Source: Strigops habroptila (lineage: Eukaryota; Chordata; Aves; Psittaciformes; Psittacidae). Taken from it: DNA of 64,000 nt. Under the pieces are notes generated by a model. It did no database searches. It was given only the letters and a program-made list of their open reading frames with translations, and had not been told where the DNA came from. The translations under genes were made by a program, and so were the position numbers. Positions 41,473-54,300 of the stretch are shown here, in pieces; the stretch's first letter is position 1, and each line of letters opens with the position of its first letter. Location: NCBI RefSeq assembly GCF_004027225.2, contig NC_044282.2, forward strand, positions 74,906,287 through 74,970,286, written 5' to 3'.

Positions 41473-43117
41473 CTGGGAACTGCCCAGCCCTCTGGGACAA
41501 CCGGAATCTTCAGCCCCACTGCCCCTGTGGGGCTGGGGGAGGAGGTTTGCACAGGAGATGCTTCTCCCAGTGCAACCCATGAAGCTTTCCCCATCGTGTG
41601 GTACCAGCAGCTGCTCAGCCACTGCCCAAGGGGAAACTGGATGTGGAAGTTGCTTGTTTTAATGCTTGGTGCTGTGAGTGGTGTTTAATGCTTGGTGCTG
41701 ATACCTGGTCACAGATACCTGCTGGCTTAGCTCCTGCCAGAGCATCGCTGGGAAGGTCTGGAAGCACCAAGTGTGAGCACAGGGTTATAAAACATTTACT
41801 GCTGTGTTCTGTGGGGTGTGTTTCCCAAGATGAAGGGAGGTTTCATATTGGGCTCTGCTATATGTGAATACAAGCTCTTGTGTGCCAGAAGTGCTGCTGC
41901 AAAGTGAGAAACGGTCCTTTTTGTGTGCTTTAACTTAGGGAAAGAACTAACAGGAGATTTTCTCAGTGTCTGTAGAGCTGCCTTGAAAGCTCTGCTCTCT
42001 GTTTGCAGCGCATCCGATCGGGGAGGCAGCAGGAGGGGACACAACAGATTGCACAAACAGAGCTCTGTCAGCCTCCGCTTCTTCCGCTATTGGATGTTTG
42101 TTGGTGTTGTTTTTCCACTCTGTTGTAACCACCAGTGACTGGAAACTCTTGCAGTAGCCCAGAGGCTCGCCCCGACCAGTCCAGGGGGGCTGGAAAACCC
42201 CAAGGTTGTTTGTGCTCCCTTTCTAGTCTCACCAGGCACTTTCCTGCCCTGGCAGGTTCTGGGAATTGCCCTGAAGTCTCCCTGTTCTTCAGGCAGATCC
42301 TGACTTGCTTTAGTAGCAGACACAGGAAATTAAGAGCTTCTTGAACCCGTCAGGAAAGATTATTGAACCTGTTTGAGTTGGGGGTGTCCCTGCAGACAGC
42401 CATTCCTCCCCAGTGAGGCTTCCTTCCTTCCTAAATATAGCCTCCTGTTCCTGAAACCTGGAATTCCCCTTTGGAAAGGTGCACAGGGCCCCTCAGACCA
42501 CATCTTCAGCTGGTTGTGAGAGTAGATAACGGCTGGAAGTGGCAAAGTGGAAAAGACCATTTTCAGTATAAGGATGGTTATTCCACTGACATGGCATCAT
42601 TCCAGCATTTGCTTCCTCCAGCATGTGTGCTGTGTATTCATTTATTCTCCTGGTTTTTGAAGGCAATCTCTTACTTAGGGATTGTGGAGGAAGAGGAAGG
42701 TCCATGTGAACGAGCAGGGAAAGGACACAGTGTGGCTGGGAGCAGAGCCAATGTGGGGTTGTGGTTCTCCACAAGGACTCAAAAAGGAGATTTCATTCCT
42801 GAATCTTGTTCTGTTCCTCTCGTGCACTGTCCCTCTGCAGGGGATATGTTTTGGGAGGTCTGGAAATGTAATTAAGGGAGGAGAGCTGGACCTGCTCCAG
42901 TCTAGAGGGGATGAGCACCAGCCTTCAGGAGCCCAGAACTCAAAGGAGCTTCTCTTCTTCAGGTGGGCTTAGATTTGAATGCTGAATGAAAACTGTAGGT
43001 CACATCTGTATATCTATACAGTGTTCATGACCAGGAGATCTCTGCCTCTGCAGAGGGGGAGCGAATAACACCCTGAATTTCCCTACCACTTGAGAATACC
43101 TTTCTGTGACTGGTCAT
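41473..43117. other. Intergenic, nothing recognised beyond a short duplication
   Basis: No coding homology was seen. Chance ORFs on both strands stay under 140 codons. Confidence 0.55.
41658..41700. repeat. 17-bp tandem duplication, period 26
   Basis: The segment tttaatgcttggtgctg occurs at 41658-41674 and again at 41684-41700. Confidence 0.92.
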
Positions 43118-43264
43118 GCCCCATCCCTGGCAGTGTTCAAGGCCAGGTTGGACACAGGAGCTTGGAGCAACCCGCTCTAGTGGAAGGTGTCCCTGCCCGT
43201 GGCAGGGGCTTGGAGCTGGAGGAGCTTTAAGGTCCCTTCCAACCCAAACCATTCTATGATCTTA
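43118..43264 (+). mobile_element. CR1 LINE 3'-end fragment
   Basis: Forward CR1 3' end from atgccccatccctggcagtg to the start of the octamer (ttctatgatctta). Confidence 0.92.
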
Positions 43265-43574
43265 TTTCACTGTTTCAGCTAAGAGAAACTCCCCAGGGAT
43301 GGTCTCACCTCTCATATCGAGCCCCTGCCTCCTCTCAGCCACATCCATCAGCCGTGCTGGTGTCTTGCACGAGTGTCCTCTGTTCTTTTTGATCCATTCT
43401 TGCAGCTAGTTAATAATCTGTGAGTTAAAATCACGGTTAAATGTGAGCTCTGGAAGGGATCCCTGTTGTGTGGACTCTACAGCTGCAGTATTAGAGCAGT
43501 GGCTGAGTAGAAATGCAAGTAAAGACCTGGCAATAACAACGGGACTCTGATCTACAGAACACTCTGATTTCATT

Positions 43575-44226
43575 TTTGGATATCAAATCCAACCCCAGGC
43601 ACTGCTACAGGTTGGGCGGAGAAGAGATTCAGAGCAGCCCTGTGGAGAAGGACTTGGGGGTGTTGGTTGATGAGAAGCTTAAACATGAGCCGGCTTCAGT
43701 GTGCGCTTGCAGCCCAGAAACCAACCATATCCTGGGCTGCACCAAAAGAAGCGTGACCAGCAGGTCGAAGGAGGTGATCAAGCCCCTCTACTCTGCTCTC
43801 ATGAGACCTCACTTGGAGTACTGTGTACAGTTCTGGTGTCCTCAACATAAGAAGGACGTGGAGCTGTTGGAGCAAGTCCAGAGGAGGCCATGAGGATGAT
43901 CAGGGGCTGGAGCACCTCCCGTATGGAGACAGGCTGAGAAAGTTGGGGCTGTTCAGCCTGGAGAAGAGAAGCTGCGTGGAGACCTCAGAGCAGCTTCCAG
44001 TGTCTGAAGGAAGAAGTTCTTTACTGTGAGGGTGCTGAGGTGCTGGAATGGGTTGCCCAAGGAAGTTGTGGATGCTCCATCCCTCGCGGTGTTCAAGGCC
44101 AGGTTGGACAGAGCCTTGGGTGACATGGTTTAGTGTGAGGTGCCCCTGCCCATGGCAGGGGGTTGGAACTAGATGATTTTAAGGTCCTTTCCAACCCTAA
44201 CTGTTCTATGATTCTATGATTCTATA
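43575..44226 (+). mobile_element. CR1 LINE copy retaining the end of ORF2, ~650 bp
   Basis: This is the longest CR1 copy in the window. The first ~330 bp translate as the C-terminal end of the CR1 reverse-transcriptase ORF (visible pieces include EEIQSSPVEKDLGVLVDEKL and MRPHLEYCVQFWCPQHKKDV). The 3' UTR follows, ending in three ATTCTATG octamers. The reading frame is broken near 43890 and the 5' part of the element is missing, so it is inactive. It belongs to the cactaaaccatgtcacc subfamily shared with the 17.7-18.1 kb copy. Confidence 0.95.
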
Positions 44227-45028
44227 TTCAGTCCCATTTATGCTGCTTTGGGTTGTGTTGGAGGAGCCCACAGGTGAGTTCTAAGCCTTCCTGTGCAGAT
44301 GAGCTGGGGGGTTTAAGTGCTTGTAACTGATGTTTGTTCTTCCTGTGCTTCAGGATCTTAAACCAGCTCATTGTTGGAACCCTTCTAATCGAGGTAAATA
44401 GATAAGCAGCATGTTTCACTTTCCCACTTTCATTTGATGTCGTTTCCATGACTAATTGCAGATGATAATCGGTACCATCACTGTGAGTTTGCTGTCTGCC
44501 TCTCACATCATCTCCCATGTTGCTGGTGTTTAAATGAGCATGGAAACGATGCTATCTCTGAGGCTGGGAAGCCAACCTGCAGCTCATCGCAGGCTTAAAC
44601 CCAAGCACAAAGACCTGCAGCCCTCCAGTCCTGCTCTGTGCTTTCCACATACTGGGAGACGCTTGGTTTTCCCTGGTTTTGGTACTGACAGCTTCCTGCA
44701 CGTCGGGGCTTGCCTGGGAGAGGGTTGAAGCAGGGAGTTACTCTCAGTTGTACATTTCTTCTGTATTTGAATGTGTTAGAACATAAAATGATGTTGGAAT
44801 GAATTCCTTCAAGCAGTATCAACTATGGGCTGTTGTGCCCTGTGGGTTTTTGTGTGTGTCTCCCCTCACCTCTGCCTCAGTGGTTCTCTCCCAAATCAGC
44901 TGTTGGATGGGGAGGGATGGGAGAGGGTGGAAGAGAAAAGCATGTGGTTGATCACTGTGGATTTGTATGCTTGTGGGTAGCTCAGACACAGGGTAGGAAC
45001 ATCATAAGCATGTTAAAGGGGGCTTATA
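44227..45028. other. Intergenic, nothing recognised
   Basis: Sequence between two CR1 copies with no coding or RNA-gene signal that I can see. Confidence 0.55.
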
Positions 45029-45338
45029 AGAAACCTGGAGAGGGGCTTTGGGCAAGGGCCTGTAGGGACAGGCCAAGGGGAATGGCTTTAACCTGCCAGA
45101 GGGGAGATTGAGATGAGCTCTGAGGCAGAAGCTCTTCCCTGTGAGGGTGCTGAGGCGCTGGCACAGACTTTTCCCAGAGAAGCTGTGGCTGCCCCATCCC
45201 TGGCAGTGTTCAAGGCCAGGTTGGACACAGGGGCTTGGAGCAACCTGCTCTAGTGGAAGGTGTCCCTGCCCGTGGCAGGGGGTTGGGACTGGGTGAGTTT
45301 AAGGTCCCTTCAACCCAAACCATTCTATGATTCTGTGT
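45029..45338 (+). mobile_element. CR1 LINE 3'-end fragment
   Basis: Forward CR1 3' end from gaaacctggagaggggcttt to tttaaggtcccttcaaccca, with a partial octamer tail. Confidence 0.94.
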
Positions 45339-46445
45339 TGCTTCCTGTGCAAGGGGAAGTAGAGGCTGAGGAATACGGAGGTGGATCCACATTCCATGGC
45401 TTGGCAGCAGTGTGGGTTGCTCATAAAACGTCAGAAGTTGGCATTAGCAGCACATTGAGGTGCTGTGGCCGCTTAGTCAGAGGTTGTGCTTCCCCTTGTC
45501 ACTGGGGACTTCCCTCCTGCACCGGGAGTGGGATTCCTTACACTGCACAAGAACTATTCTGATCTCTTCCTCTGCTCTGATCACCTCAGCTGAGGGTGCA
45601 CAGGGAGCTTCAGCGTGTTGTGGCTTCTCTTCCCTTTAATATGACCGAGCCGGATGGGTGCAGGGGAAGTTGACACCAGCCCACACCGTACCTCTGCGTC
45701 CTGTGGCAGCGCAGAGCTGGGGTGAAGGAGCTGAGGGTGACGGTGCTGCTGCTGTGCTCACCTGAGTAGGCAGCGTGGTGGGGAGCCCGTCCCAAAGCTG
45801 GGCAAGTCACTTGAGTGTGGCCAAAGCCAAAAAGTGTGGTCAGTCCAGGGCCCGCATTCATACCCCTTGCTGCTGGAGGCTTCGTGGGAAGGTTGGTGCA
45901 GGTGGCTGGTCAGGCAAGGCAAAGAGTTTGAGGGAAACCAAGTTAAAGAGCTGAAGCCTGGAGAAGATGGCTTTTAACGTCATCTCTTTACTAAAGCTGC
46001 TGGCTAAAAAACAGGATTAAAACTTATATAACTTTTTGCTTACTTATCCAATGCTTGACAAGAAGATTGTGGGGGGGGGAAATCTGTATAGAAGCCTCTT
46101 CCAGGGTCAAAAGCTATGGTTAGAAGACTCTTCCCCCTTTGCCAGTTTCCACTGTCACATTGTTAAGCTGGCAGAAATGAGGGTAGCATCAGGAGCAATG
46201 ACTTTGAGTTTAGATGCCATCTCATCCTGCTGCTGCTGTTTTGGTTTTCTACCCTATGAGGCAATAAAATGGGTTCTATTGCAACAGGCCAGCAAGTGAA
46301 GTTGCTATTTTGGGTGATATTGAACAAGTCATATGCCAAAGGGTTGGCAGATTTCCGTCTGAGATGGTTTAGGAAACTCCTGTACCTTGCAAAATGGTTT
46401 TAGGAAAGAGGAAATGTAGTGGGCTCACACGCTGAACACACATCA
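45339..46445. other. Intergenic, nothing recognised
   Basis: About 1.1 kb between oppositely oriented CR1 copies. No gene signal was seen. Confidence 0.55.
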
Positions 46446-46980
46446 TTGAATCCTAGACTGTTTTCAGATGGGATGGGACCTTAAAGCTTATCTGGTTCCA
46501 AGCCCCTGCCACGGGCAGGGACACCTTCCACTAGAGCAGGTTGCTCCAAGCCCCTGTGTCCAACCTGGCCTTGAACACTGCCAGGGATGGGGCAGCCACA
46601 GCTTCTCTGGGAAAAGTCTGTGCCAGCGCCTCAGCACCCTCCCAGGGAAGAGCTTCTGCCTCAGAGCTCATCTCAATCTCCCCTCTGGCAGGTTAAAGCC
46701 ATTCCCCTTGGCCTGTCCCTACAGGCCCTTGTCCAAAGCCCCTCTCCAGGTTTCCTGGAGCCTCTTTAGGCCCTGGAGCTGCTCTAAGGTCTCCCCTTCA
46801 GGAGCCTTCTCTTCTCCAGGCTGCCCCAGCCCAGCTCTCTCAGCCTGGCTCCAGGGCAGAGCTGCTCCAGCCCTCGCAGCAGCTCCGGGGCCTCCTTTGA
46901 ACTCGCTCCAACAGCTCCATGTCCCTCTTGTGTTGCTGCCCCAGAGCTGGATCAGGACTGCAGGGGGGGCTCACATAAGC
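46446..46980 (-). mobile_element. CR1 LINE 3'-end fragment, ~535 bp
   Basis: Reverse-complement CR1 covering the 3' UTR and the end of ORF2, through cagctccatgtccctcttgt. It is opposite in orientation to the copies at 45.0 and 48.4 kb and very similar to both. Confidence 0.93.
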
Positions 46981-48064
46981 AAAGTACAACCCAAAATGGT
47001 GCCCAGATTTTGCCCCTTCCAGCATCATGACAGATCTTACACAGAGGTAGAACTTTACTAAGACCAAGCATTCAGTAAGCTCTCTCAGCTGGATTTCTTC
47101 CAGCACTGCTTAGCACAGGGCACTGAAGGACACATGGTGCCTCTCACCTGCTCCACAGTGTGGAGGGGTTGGGCTGTGTTTGGTTTGGAGTAATTCGTCC
47201 ACAAAGGAAGGGATCAATGTCACACCTGGTAAATGGGGCACTTTGCCAGCCCTGGGCTCTTCTGAGGGAAGGAGACTCAAGGGGGTGTTGGTTATGAACC
47301 GGTTATGTGCCAACTTACTCACTTTGAAAGCAGCTATTTTAAAAGGATAATGGCAATCTAAGTGGTCTTTCACCTTACTTCCAGGAATGTGTGGTGCCAG
47401 CAGACTAAAACTTCACGTGCCTGCACCAAATCTCTTACTGGCGTGGCTGGTGTGTACCAGAAGACAGAAAATGTCCATCAAGAGGCAGGTGGATGCACTG
47501 AGGAGTCACTGTTGAGAAGGAAACTGCTCAGACACACAAATGCCACACGTGGCTGAATACAGACAAGGGGGAGTGGAGAGGTCTGGCTCGTATTGACAGC
47601 TCTGCTGCACAAAATGCTGGTTGTTGGTCACTTGTATCATACCTTAGAGTCCTTAGAAGCACAATAGCAAGTCTGAGTGATGGCAGTAAGAATGTCCAGC
47701 AAAATAAATACAGTAAGATGAAGCCTACAGTGTTAATATAAGAAAATATCCTGGAACTCAGCCCAGGCTGAGAGAAAAAAATAACACTTGAAGGGATAAG
47801 GCAACAGGAGAATGCATTTCCAAGCAGTCAAACTGAGGTAACGCTGTGTCTGGACAAGCAGTGGCAGCAGAACAATTGTCAGTGTTGCAGCAGCTGCTGA
47901 AGGCTCCTGAGTGAAGTGTTGCTTTTGCTTTTTCATGCTGTCGGCAGTTGAACTCCTCCCATGAAGCTGGGCTGTGTTTCTTTTGCCTTTTTAAAGCTGG
48001 TAACTTACACCTCATCAGTGATGATGACGCCGACTGCAGAAGGTGCCACACACAAGTCAAACAG
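46981..48064. other. Intergenic downstream of ERLEC1, nothing recognised
   Basis: No gene homology was seen between the CR1 copy and the inferred end of ERLEC1. Confidence 0.55.
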
Positions 48065-48081
48065 GAAGTGCAAGACAAGAT

Positions 48082-48087
48082 TTTAAT
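48082..48087 (-). terminator. ERLEC1: Candidate poly(A) signal ATTAAA of ERLEC1
   Basis: Minus-strand ATTAAA about 195 bases after the stop codon. It is the nearest hexamer I found. A longer 3' UTR using a signal further on is possible. Confidence 0.4.
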
Positions 48088-48282
48088 CATTAAAAGTTTA
48101 TCGATAACCTCTTATATACACATAGTTATACACAAAGTGGTTCGTGAGTCCCTCCTCTGCCAGGGTTCTGCTGGTGAGGCTGAAGCTGCTCTTGGCCGGC
48201 GCCGTCTCACAGAGGGATGTGAAGGTGGAGCCGCCGGTGGCATTGGTGACAGGTATGGCTTGTGCAGGGGCTCTGCTGCTCC

Positions 48283-48354
48283 TCAGCTGGGCACCGACAG
48301 GAGCCCGTGCTCATCTGCTGTGTCCAGAATCTTACAGATGACGGGAGACTCCAC
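48283..48354 (-). CDS. ERLEC1: ERLEC1 exon 14, terminal coding exon
   Basis: Acceptor cccttcaag. It encodes [20 protein letters not shown] followed by VPS and TGA at 48283-48285. Confidence 0.94.
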   Translation of the reverse strand: MESPVICKILDTADEHGLLSVPS

Positions 48355-51300
48355 CTTGAAGGGAAGAGATAGATTGAAACATTAAAGACTGAACCATACC
48401 TCCAGTGCCTAAAGGGGCTCCAGGCAACCTGGAGAGGGGCTTTGGACAAGGGCCTGTAGGGACAGGCCAAGGGGAATGGCTTTAACCTGCCAGAGGGGAG
48501 ATTGAGATGAGCTCTGAGGCAGAAGCTCTTCCCTGTGAGGGTGCTGAGGCGCTGGCACAGACTTTTCCCAGAGAAGCTGTGGCTGCCCCATCCCTGGCAG
48601 TGTTCAAGGCCAGGTTGGACACAGGGGCTTGGAGCAACCTGCTCTAGTGGAAGGTGTCCCTGCCTGTGGCAGGGGGTTGGAACTGGATGAGCTTTAAGGT
48701 CCCTTCCAACTAAAACCAGTTTGGGATTCTATTTTACAGGAGAGCAGGAGATCAATGACAACAGACAGTCAGAGGCACAGTACTCGAGCAGCACTCTAAA
48801 ACTGAGTAAGTGCTTTTTACTTTTGGGTATGATCCCCACAGCACACTAAGTGTAATTAGTGTAATTAACAATGACCCTCCTTTCTCTAAGCAGATGCAAC
48901 TGAACAAAAAGCAGTACTTGTTTAGATGCTATATACATGGGCTGAAGTACATTACTTGTACTCTTGGGAATCTCTTGGGAAGAGTCACTGGGAGGAAGGG
49001 ACCATTCCAAACACACTCCTGGAGCTACCCTCTGCCAGGTGGCACATGACCACAGGGAATTCCCCATATGTCTTTACTTACCCCAAGGATGTATTGGCAA
49101 GAATGAGGCTCTAACATGTATATGGTCACAGCATGAGGGGAATCGGATTCTTTACATCTGAAAACAGAAAGGAAATGTTGTGGTGTTTAGTGTCTAAGAA
49201 ACACCAAACTAAACCATGTATTTCCCTCCAGCATTTTCAGGAAGCTGACAGTCATTGCCTTCTGCAGACAGCAGAGGCTTTCCCCTCTGACACAGGGTGC
49301 AGACACACAAAACATCAGTTTACTAAGAAAGTGAACTTACTTTAATTTCACGGTCACCTGCCTTGGCTTGTCTGTCAAGTCACAAACATCTCCATTTCCA
49401 TAGAAATGAGACACCATCCTGCCATAGAAGATGGGAATTAAAAAGTTTGGAAATAGCAAACACAGTTCTTAAGCAGGCAGCTATCCTGTGTGATACAGTA
49501 TCTCATCCTTCAGATATACAGGGCTTGGAGCAACCTGCTCTAGTGGAAGGTGTCCCTGCCTGTGGCAGGGGGTTGGAACTGGATGAGCTTTAAAGTCCCT
49601 TCTAACCCAAACCACTCCATGATTCTATAATTCTATTTAACTCTAACATACAAACCAAAGAAGTAACATGCTGTATTTCAGTGACTGCAGAAGCAAACAG
49701 TTGTTCACTCTTTGGATATGACACAGAGAAAAATCTCCCAAGTGGTGAATTACCTTTTCTGATGTTGCATATTCATGAGGGGCAAATAATAATAAACCAA
49801 GTATGTACACACACTGCTCCTGACAGTTGTATCTATTTGTAAACTGAACATTTGCACACTGCAGAAGTGGCCCTGATGGTTATTCCTCTCTATGGCAAGC
49901 ATGAGGGCAGTGATGAAGGTGATGGTACCCATACCGAACTGTCTGTGTGCCATCTTCCTGGAGATGATATGTTCTAGCAGCGTTCTTCCTGGCCCATTCA
50001 ATGTGTTCCTCCTTGTTCCACGTACCCACCACCACAGAAGTCTTGCCAGTTTCCTTGTCCTACACAAGGGGAAGCTGATAATTACACCTTGTCTTACATA
50101 TTTAGCAGTGAGCATATTGTAAATGATGTGCAGAATGTCAGCTCTACCTGACATGGTACCTACATCCCCCTGCATAAACACAGGGTGCACACAGAGGATT
50201 TCTTTCCTGAAATCCAACTTAAATCAGCCCAGAACAGGACGCTGCTTTTTTCAGACTGCGTACATTCTCTAAGCCCTTATTCCCCCACAGCCATCTAGTG
50301 GCAGAACATGAAACTATTTAAACGTACCTCATGATACTGATGAACGTATTTGCCATAGCAGAATTCGTACTTCCACCAACCAACACCCTGGGGAGAGGGA
50401 TAATCTCAGCGTTAAAACAAAGCAGAAACCCACAAACCAGCCAAAATGCCCCAAAAGAGCCACGTCCACTTCCCTCCAGACCCTAAACCACTGTTGATTT
50501 TAGCTGTCCACTTCCATACCTGTTAATTAGATGTGTTGATTCAAGGTTGGCACTGAGAGTGAATCTCTTATCAGAATGATACAGGGAAGGGATGGAATAA
50601 GTGAGTTTAAGCCAAGTTTAAGCTTGGAAGAGCCATGTAGGACTAAATTCCTTAAACTAGTTGTATACTCCCTGTTTATCCTTTAAAGAAATACTTCCCT
50701 CTTTCAAAGACAGGCACAACTTCAGATGCCTTTGCTCTGCTGGTTGTTCTCTCAGTAAGTTTTATCAGAGTTTTTTCCCTCTCATCAACCAAATCAGCAC
50801 TGAACAATTCTCAAGATCTACCTTCATTTCACTGACTGCTCAAATAAACTGGATTTCAACAGAAAGGTTAAAGAAACCTTCCTGGCACATAAGCCTTCCC
50901 TATGTCAATGCAGGGAGAGGCAAGTATTAGGTGTATCAGAATGCAGCCATCATAGGTCATGGAGAAATCAAATACATAAACCAGTCATACAATTAAGGAG
51001 TAGCTATTTGATTTTATGCAGCTTCATTTCTCACCCCATGGAAGCAGTAGGAACCACTAAGAAATTCCTTTATGAGTTGGTCATCGGTCAGTTTGGAGAT
51101 GTGGGTTGTTCCCACAGTTAATAGCTGATGGCTTCCAACAGTAACAGGCTTGTGAATGGAAGAAAATTTCTCTTCTTTTGTTGACTGCATTTCTTCCTGA
51201 AATGGAATTTTACACAAATACACCCATTTAGATTTCAGAAGGCACTTGCAAAGTCATATAAATTAAGTGAAGTTACTTAATACTAAGTGAGGTGGCTGTG

Positions 51301-54300
51301 GGAACAAGCATGAAAGCATTTTGTCATTGTTTTCACTGTCTTTAGCATAGCTGAGAAAAAAAGAGCCAAAGTCAAAAACGACATTTGTAAACCATAGGCT
51401 ACAAAGGCTACAAAAGTTTTAAATCAGTAGCCCAAACTTTCTTGCTTTGTTTTCCTTCCAAACAAGGTAAGTTACAGATGACTTCAATGAGCTTGGAGAC
51501 CATCTAGAAGCATGATGCGGTCTTACAAAGCTTGGGGAGAGAATTTACTCCATGGAAGTGAAAGTGTTACAGCATGGAAAATAAGGGTTGGTTTTTTGTC
51601 TATTTAAAACGAAACAAATCCTACCTCCTTAACCCTTCTAAAAGGCATCTTCATCATTTCTTGCTGTTTCTCCAGCTGTTCCAGATTATGGGGCTTAAGT
51701 GGGGATCCTGGCAGAGACTGGCAGAAGATGTCATTCACAGGAGAGGCCCTGAACCTGTCCAAACAAGTGAACCACACATCACTTACCATGCCTTAAAGAC
51801 AAGACACACTTTTATTATTACTTTAAGTTTCTGACTGAGGTGTGTATTTTCCTTCTTGTACTTTCACCATTTCAGCCAAAGCTACACTGTTCTTACAACT
51901 GATGTAAATACGCTTTTCACCCCGTGTAGTCTCACTCCTAATGCTGGCAGATGACTGAAAATGTGATCAAACCCCTCTTCATCAAAAGGAAAAGCTGCAT
52001 ATTAAAAGGAAAACTGCACTATACATGAGCTATGAATGCAGCATCAAGGCCAGACAAAACTCGCAGAAGCCAGAAAACAGCAAAGATTAAACTTGACAGA
52101 TGCAGTTTCTGTATCATTAAAATCATACATTCTTGTATTGCCTGACATATGTGGCTTTTCATAGTGCACATATACCCATTATTCCTTTACCACTCTCTTC
52201 GTGCCCCATCCCTGGCAGTGTTCAAGGCCAGGTTGGACACAGGGGCTTGGAGCAACCTGCTCTATGGAAGGTGTCCCTGCCCGTGGCAGGGGGTTGGAAC
52301 TGGATGAGCTTTAAGCTCCCTTCTAACACAAACCAGTCTGGGGTTCTATGTCTGCAAAAAGCAGCTTATTTCAGGAAAGAAAAAGTAAAGAGATGAAGCA
52401 GAGTCAACACAGCTTTCTCCTTAGTTTACACAAATAGAGGCCTCACTAAAGCACCAAATAAGCCTTAATAGGAAATAGTAAAGGGAAGTGAACATCACAA
52501 TGAGAATCATACTGAAACGAAGCATTTGTGCAGCTTTCCCTGCTCCTCTCATTGAAAAGGGCCTCTTTAGAGAAAGCTTATTTACAAACCAAACATGCAG
52601 ATATTGCTTCAGGAGCAAGGCGGCCTTTGGTGATGTCCTCCTAGGAAGAGGCTGTAATACACAGCACTAGTTGTGTAATAATCACCACTGGAGTTAAAAG
52701 AACCTTAAAACATTTCATAAATTATATCTGCACTCTGGACTAAACAAGCCCTCTACCAAAGCAGCCTGGGTTTATCTGGGTTTTATTTAAACAGCACTAA
52801 GACTAATGGAGCAGACAAATATTATTTTCACTGTCTTCTTCCCTGTCCCCAATTCCCACCAATTTAAAAACCCTTCAGATTGTACCCAGGGAAGAACTTA
52901 TGGAAATACTTGTGCTCAGTTAACGCGAGTGCATTGTCGGGTAAGAGAACGGGAAGAGCACTGGTGGCTGAAGCACTGCTCAGTGCTGTTTGAGGAACAC
53001 ATGACAGGAAAAGTGCTCTTTATCTAAAATGAGGTTGGTTTGTTGCTTCCTCAGCTGAGCAGCACTTCCAGCCTGCCATCTCCACCCATCTTTATTTAAC
53101 TGAGATGATGTAAGTGGGATAACAAAGACCTTTATGTTTATTTTAAGTATTTCCTGGTAGTGGCCAGGAAGCTTCCCCTGCCTGCCCTTTGGGAGGAGGG
53201 AGCAGCTCAAGATTTGTCCTTATCAAACAATAGAACAACCTGTCTCTGCACTTTCTAGTTTTCTGCTGATACAGAGGCTGAAGACTCATATAGTGAACAG
53301 ATAACAGTGTAACAGAGAAGCACAGCAGATAACATAGTGTTACCAAGCCCATCTTCATGAAAGAATGTACAACTGATACTAAATATTTAATAGCATGACT
53401 TATTTACTCCAACTAGCAAGTGTTTATTAAACACACAATTGAGGATTTTGTTCTTTAGACTCTCTTGCCTATTTCAGAGCAGTGATTAAATCTTCACTTG
53501 TTCTGACATCTGTGTACGTGGGAAATTCAGAACTCCTGCTACTATTTCCCCCTTCATTTGTATGTCAGATTCACTTTGCAATTCTGTTGACACCTCTTGA
53601 AAGGTCAAGAATCTGTATGACTGAGACTAAATGTATCCCATAGGTGCATGGCACAATCTGGGGGCAGGAGGGGAAATCCTAAGCTTAATTTTGGAAAATA
53701 ACACTGAAATTGTGAATGTTTCGTATGAAAATGATTTATACAGCTGAAGGCAGTAAAGCAGGACAGAGACAGATGGGAGCTCCTTAAATTGGGACTACTA
53801 CTAAAATAGCATCAAGGTTACGCCTGAAGACCATACTTTTGTTTTCTGAAATGACAGAAGTTGAAGTCCATGCACACATATAACACACATATGCAATCTG
53901 CAGTCCTTGAACACCATGAAGATGAACCCCAGACCTTGAAATTACGAACTATAAGGAGACAGGGTGTTGTTAATCTGCCTGCAGCCTTAATGCCCTAGTT
54001 TGTGTTTCTCCAGAGTGACAGGGCTAGGAACTTACCTGTTAGAAGTAGTTATACTTCCCATCTGCTTCTCAATCACTAGAGATTTACAAAATGCAAAGAT
54101 TGTGCAATTTAACCTGAAAACTTACGACTTGGCAAAACTTCACTTGCCAAAGTACATAAAAGTGTCACAGCTCTGTACCAGAAACCACAGCTGGGTATGT
54201 GGCTTACATAAACACATATGTGTGTGGCAACTGATGACAGTTTGAGGTGATGTTAGCCAAGTTTGAGTACTGTACCTGTATTTAGGATGGTTGCAGAGCA

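Noticed and set aside
46468-47061. 197-codon plus-strand ORF, and the recurring ORF beginning [16 protein letters not shown] seen at 20.5, 31.7, 46.6, 48.5 and 63.1 kb
   Set aside because: These are antisense translations of the CR1 3' UTR. They recur because CR1 copies recur, not because a gene family is present.
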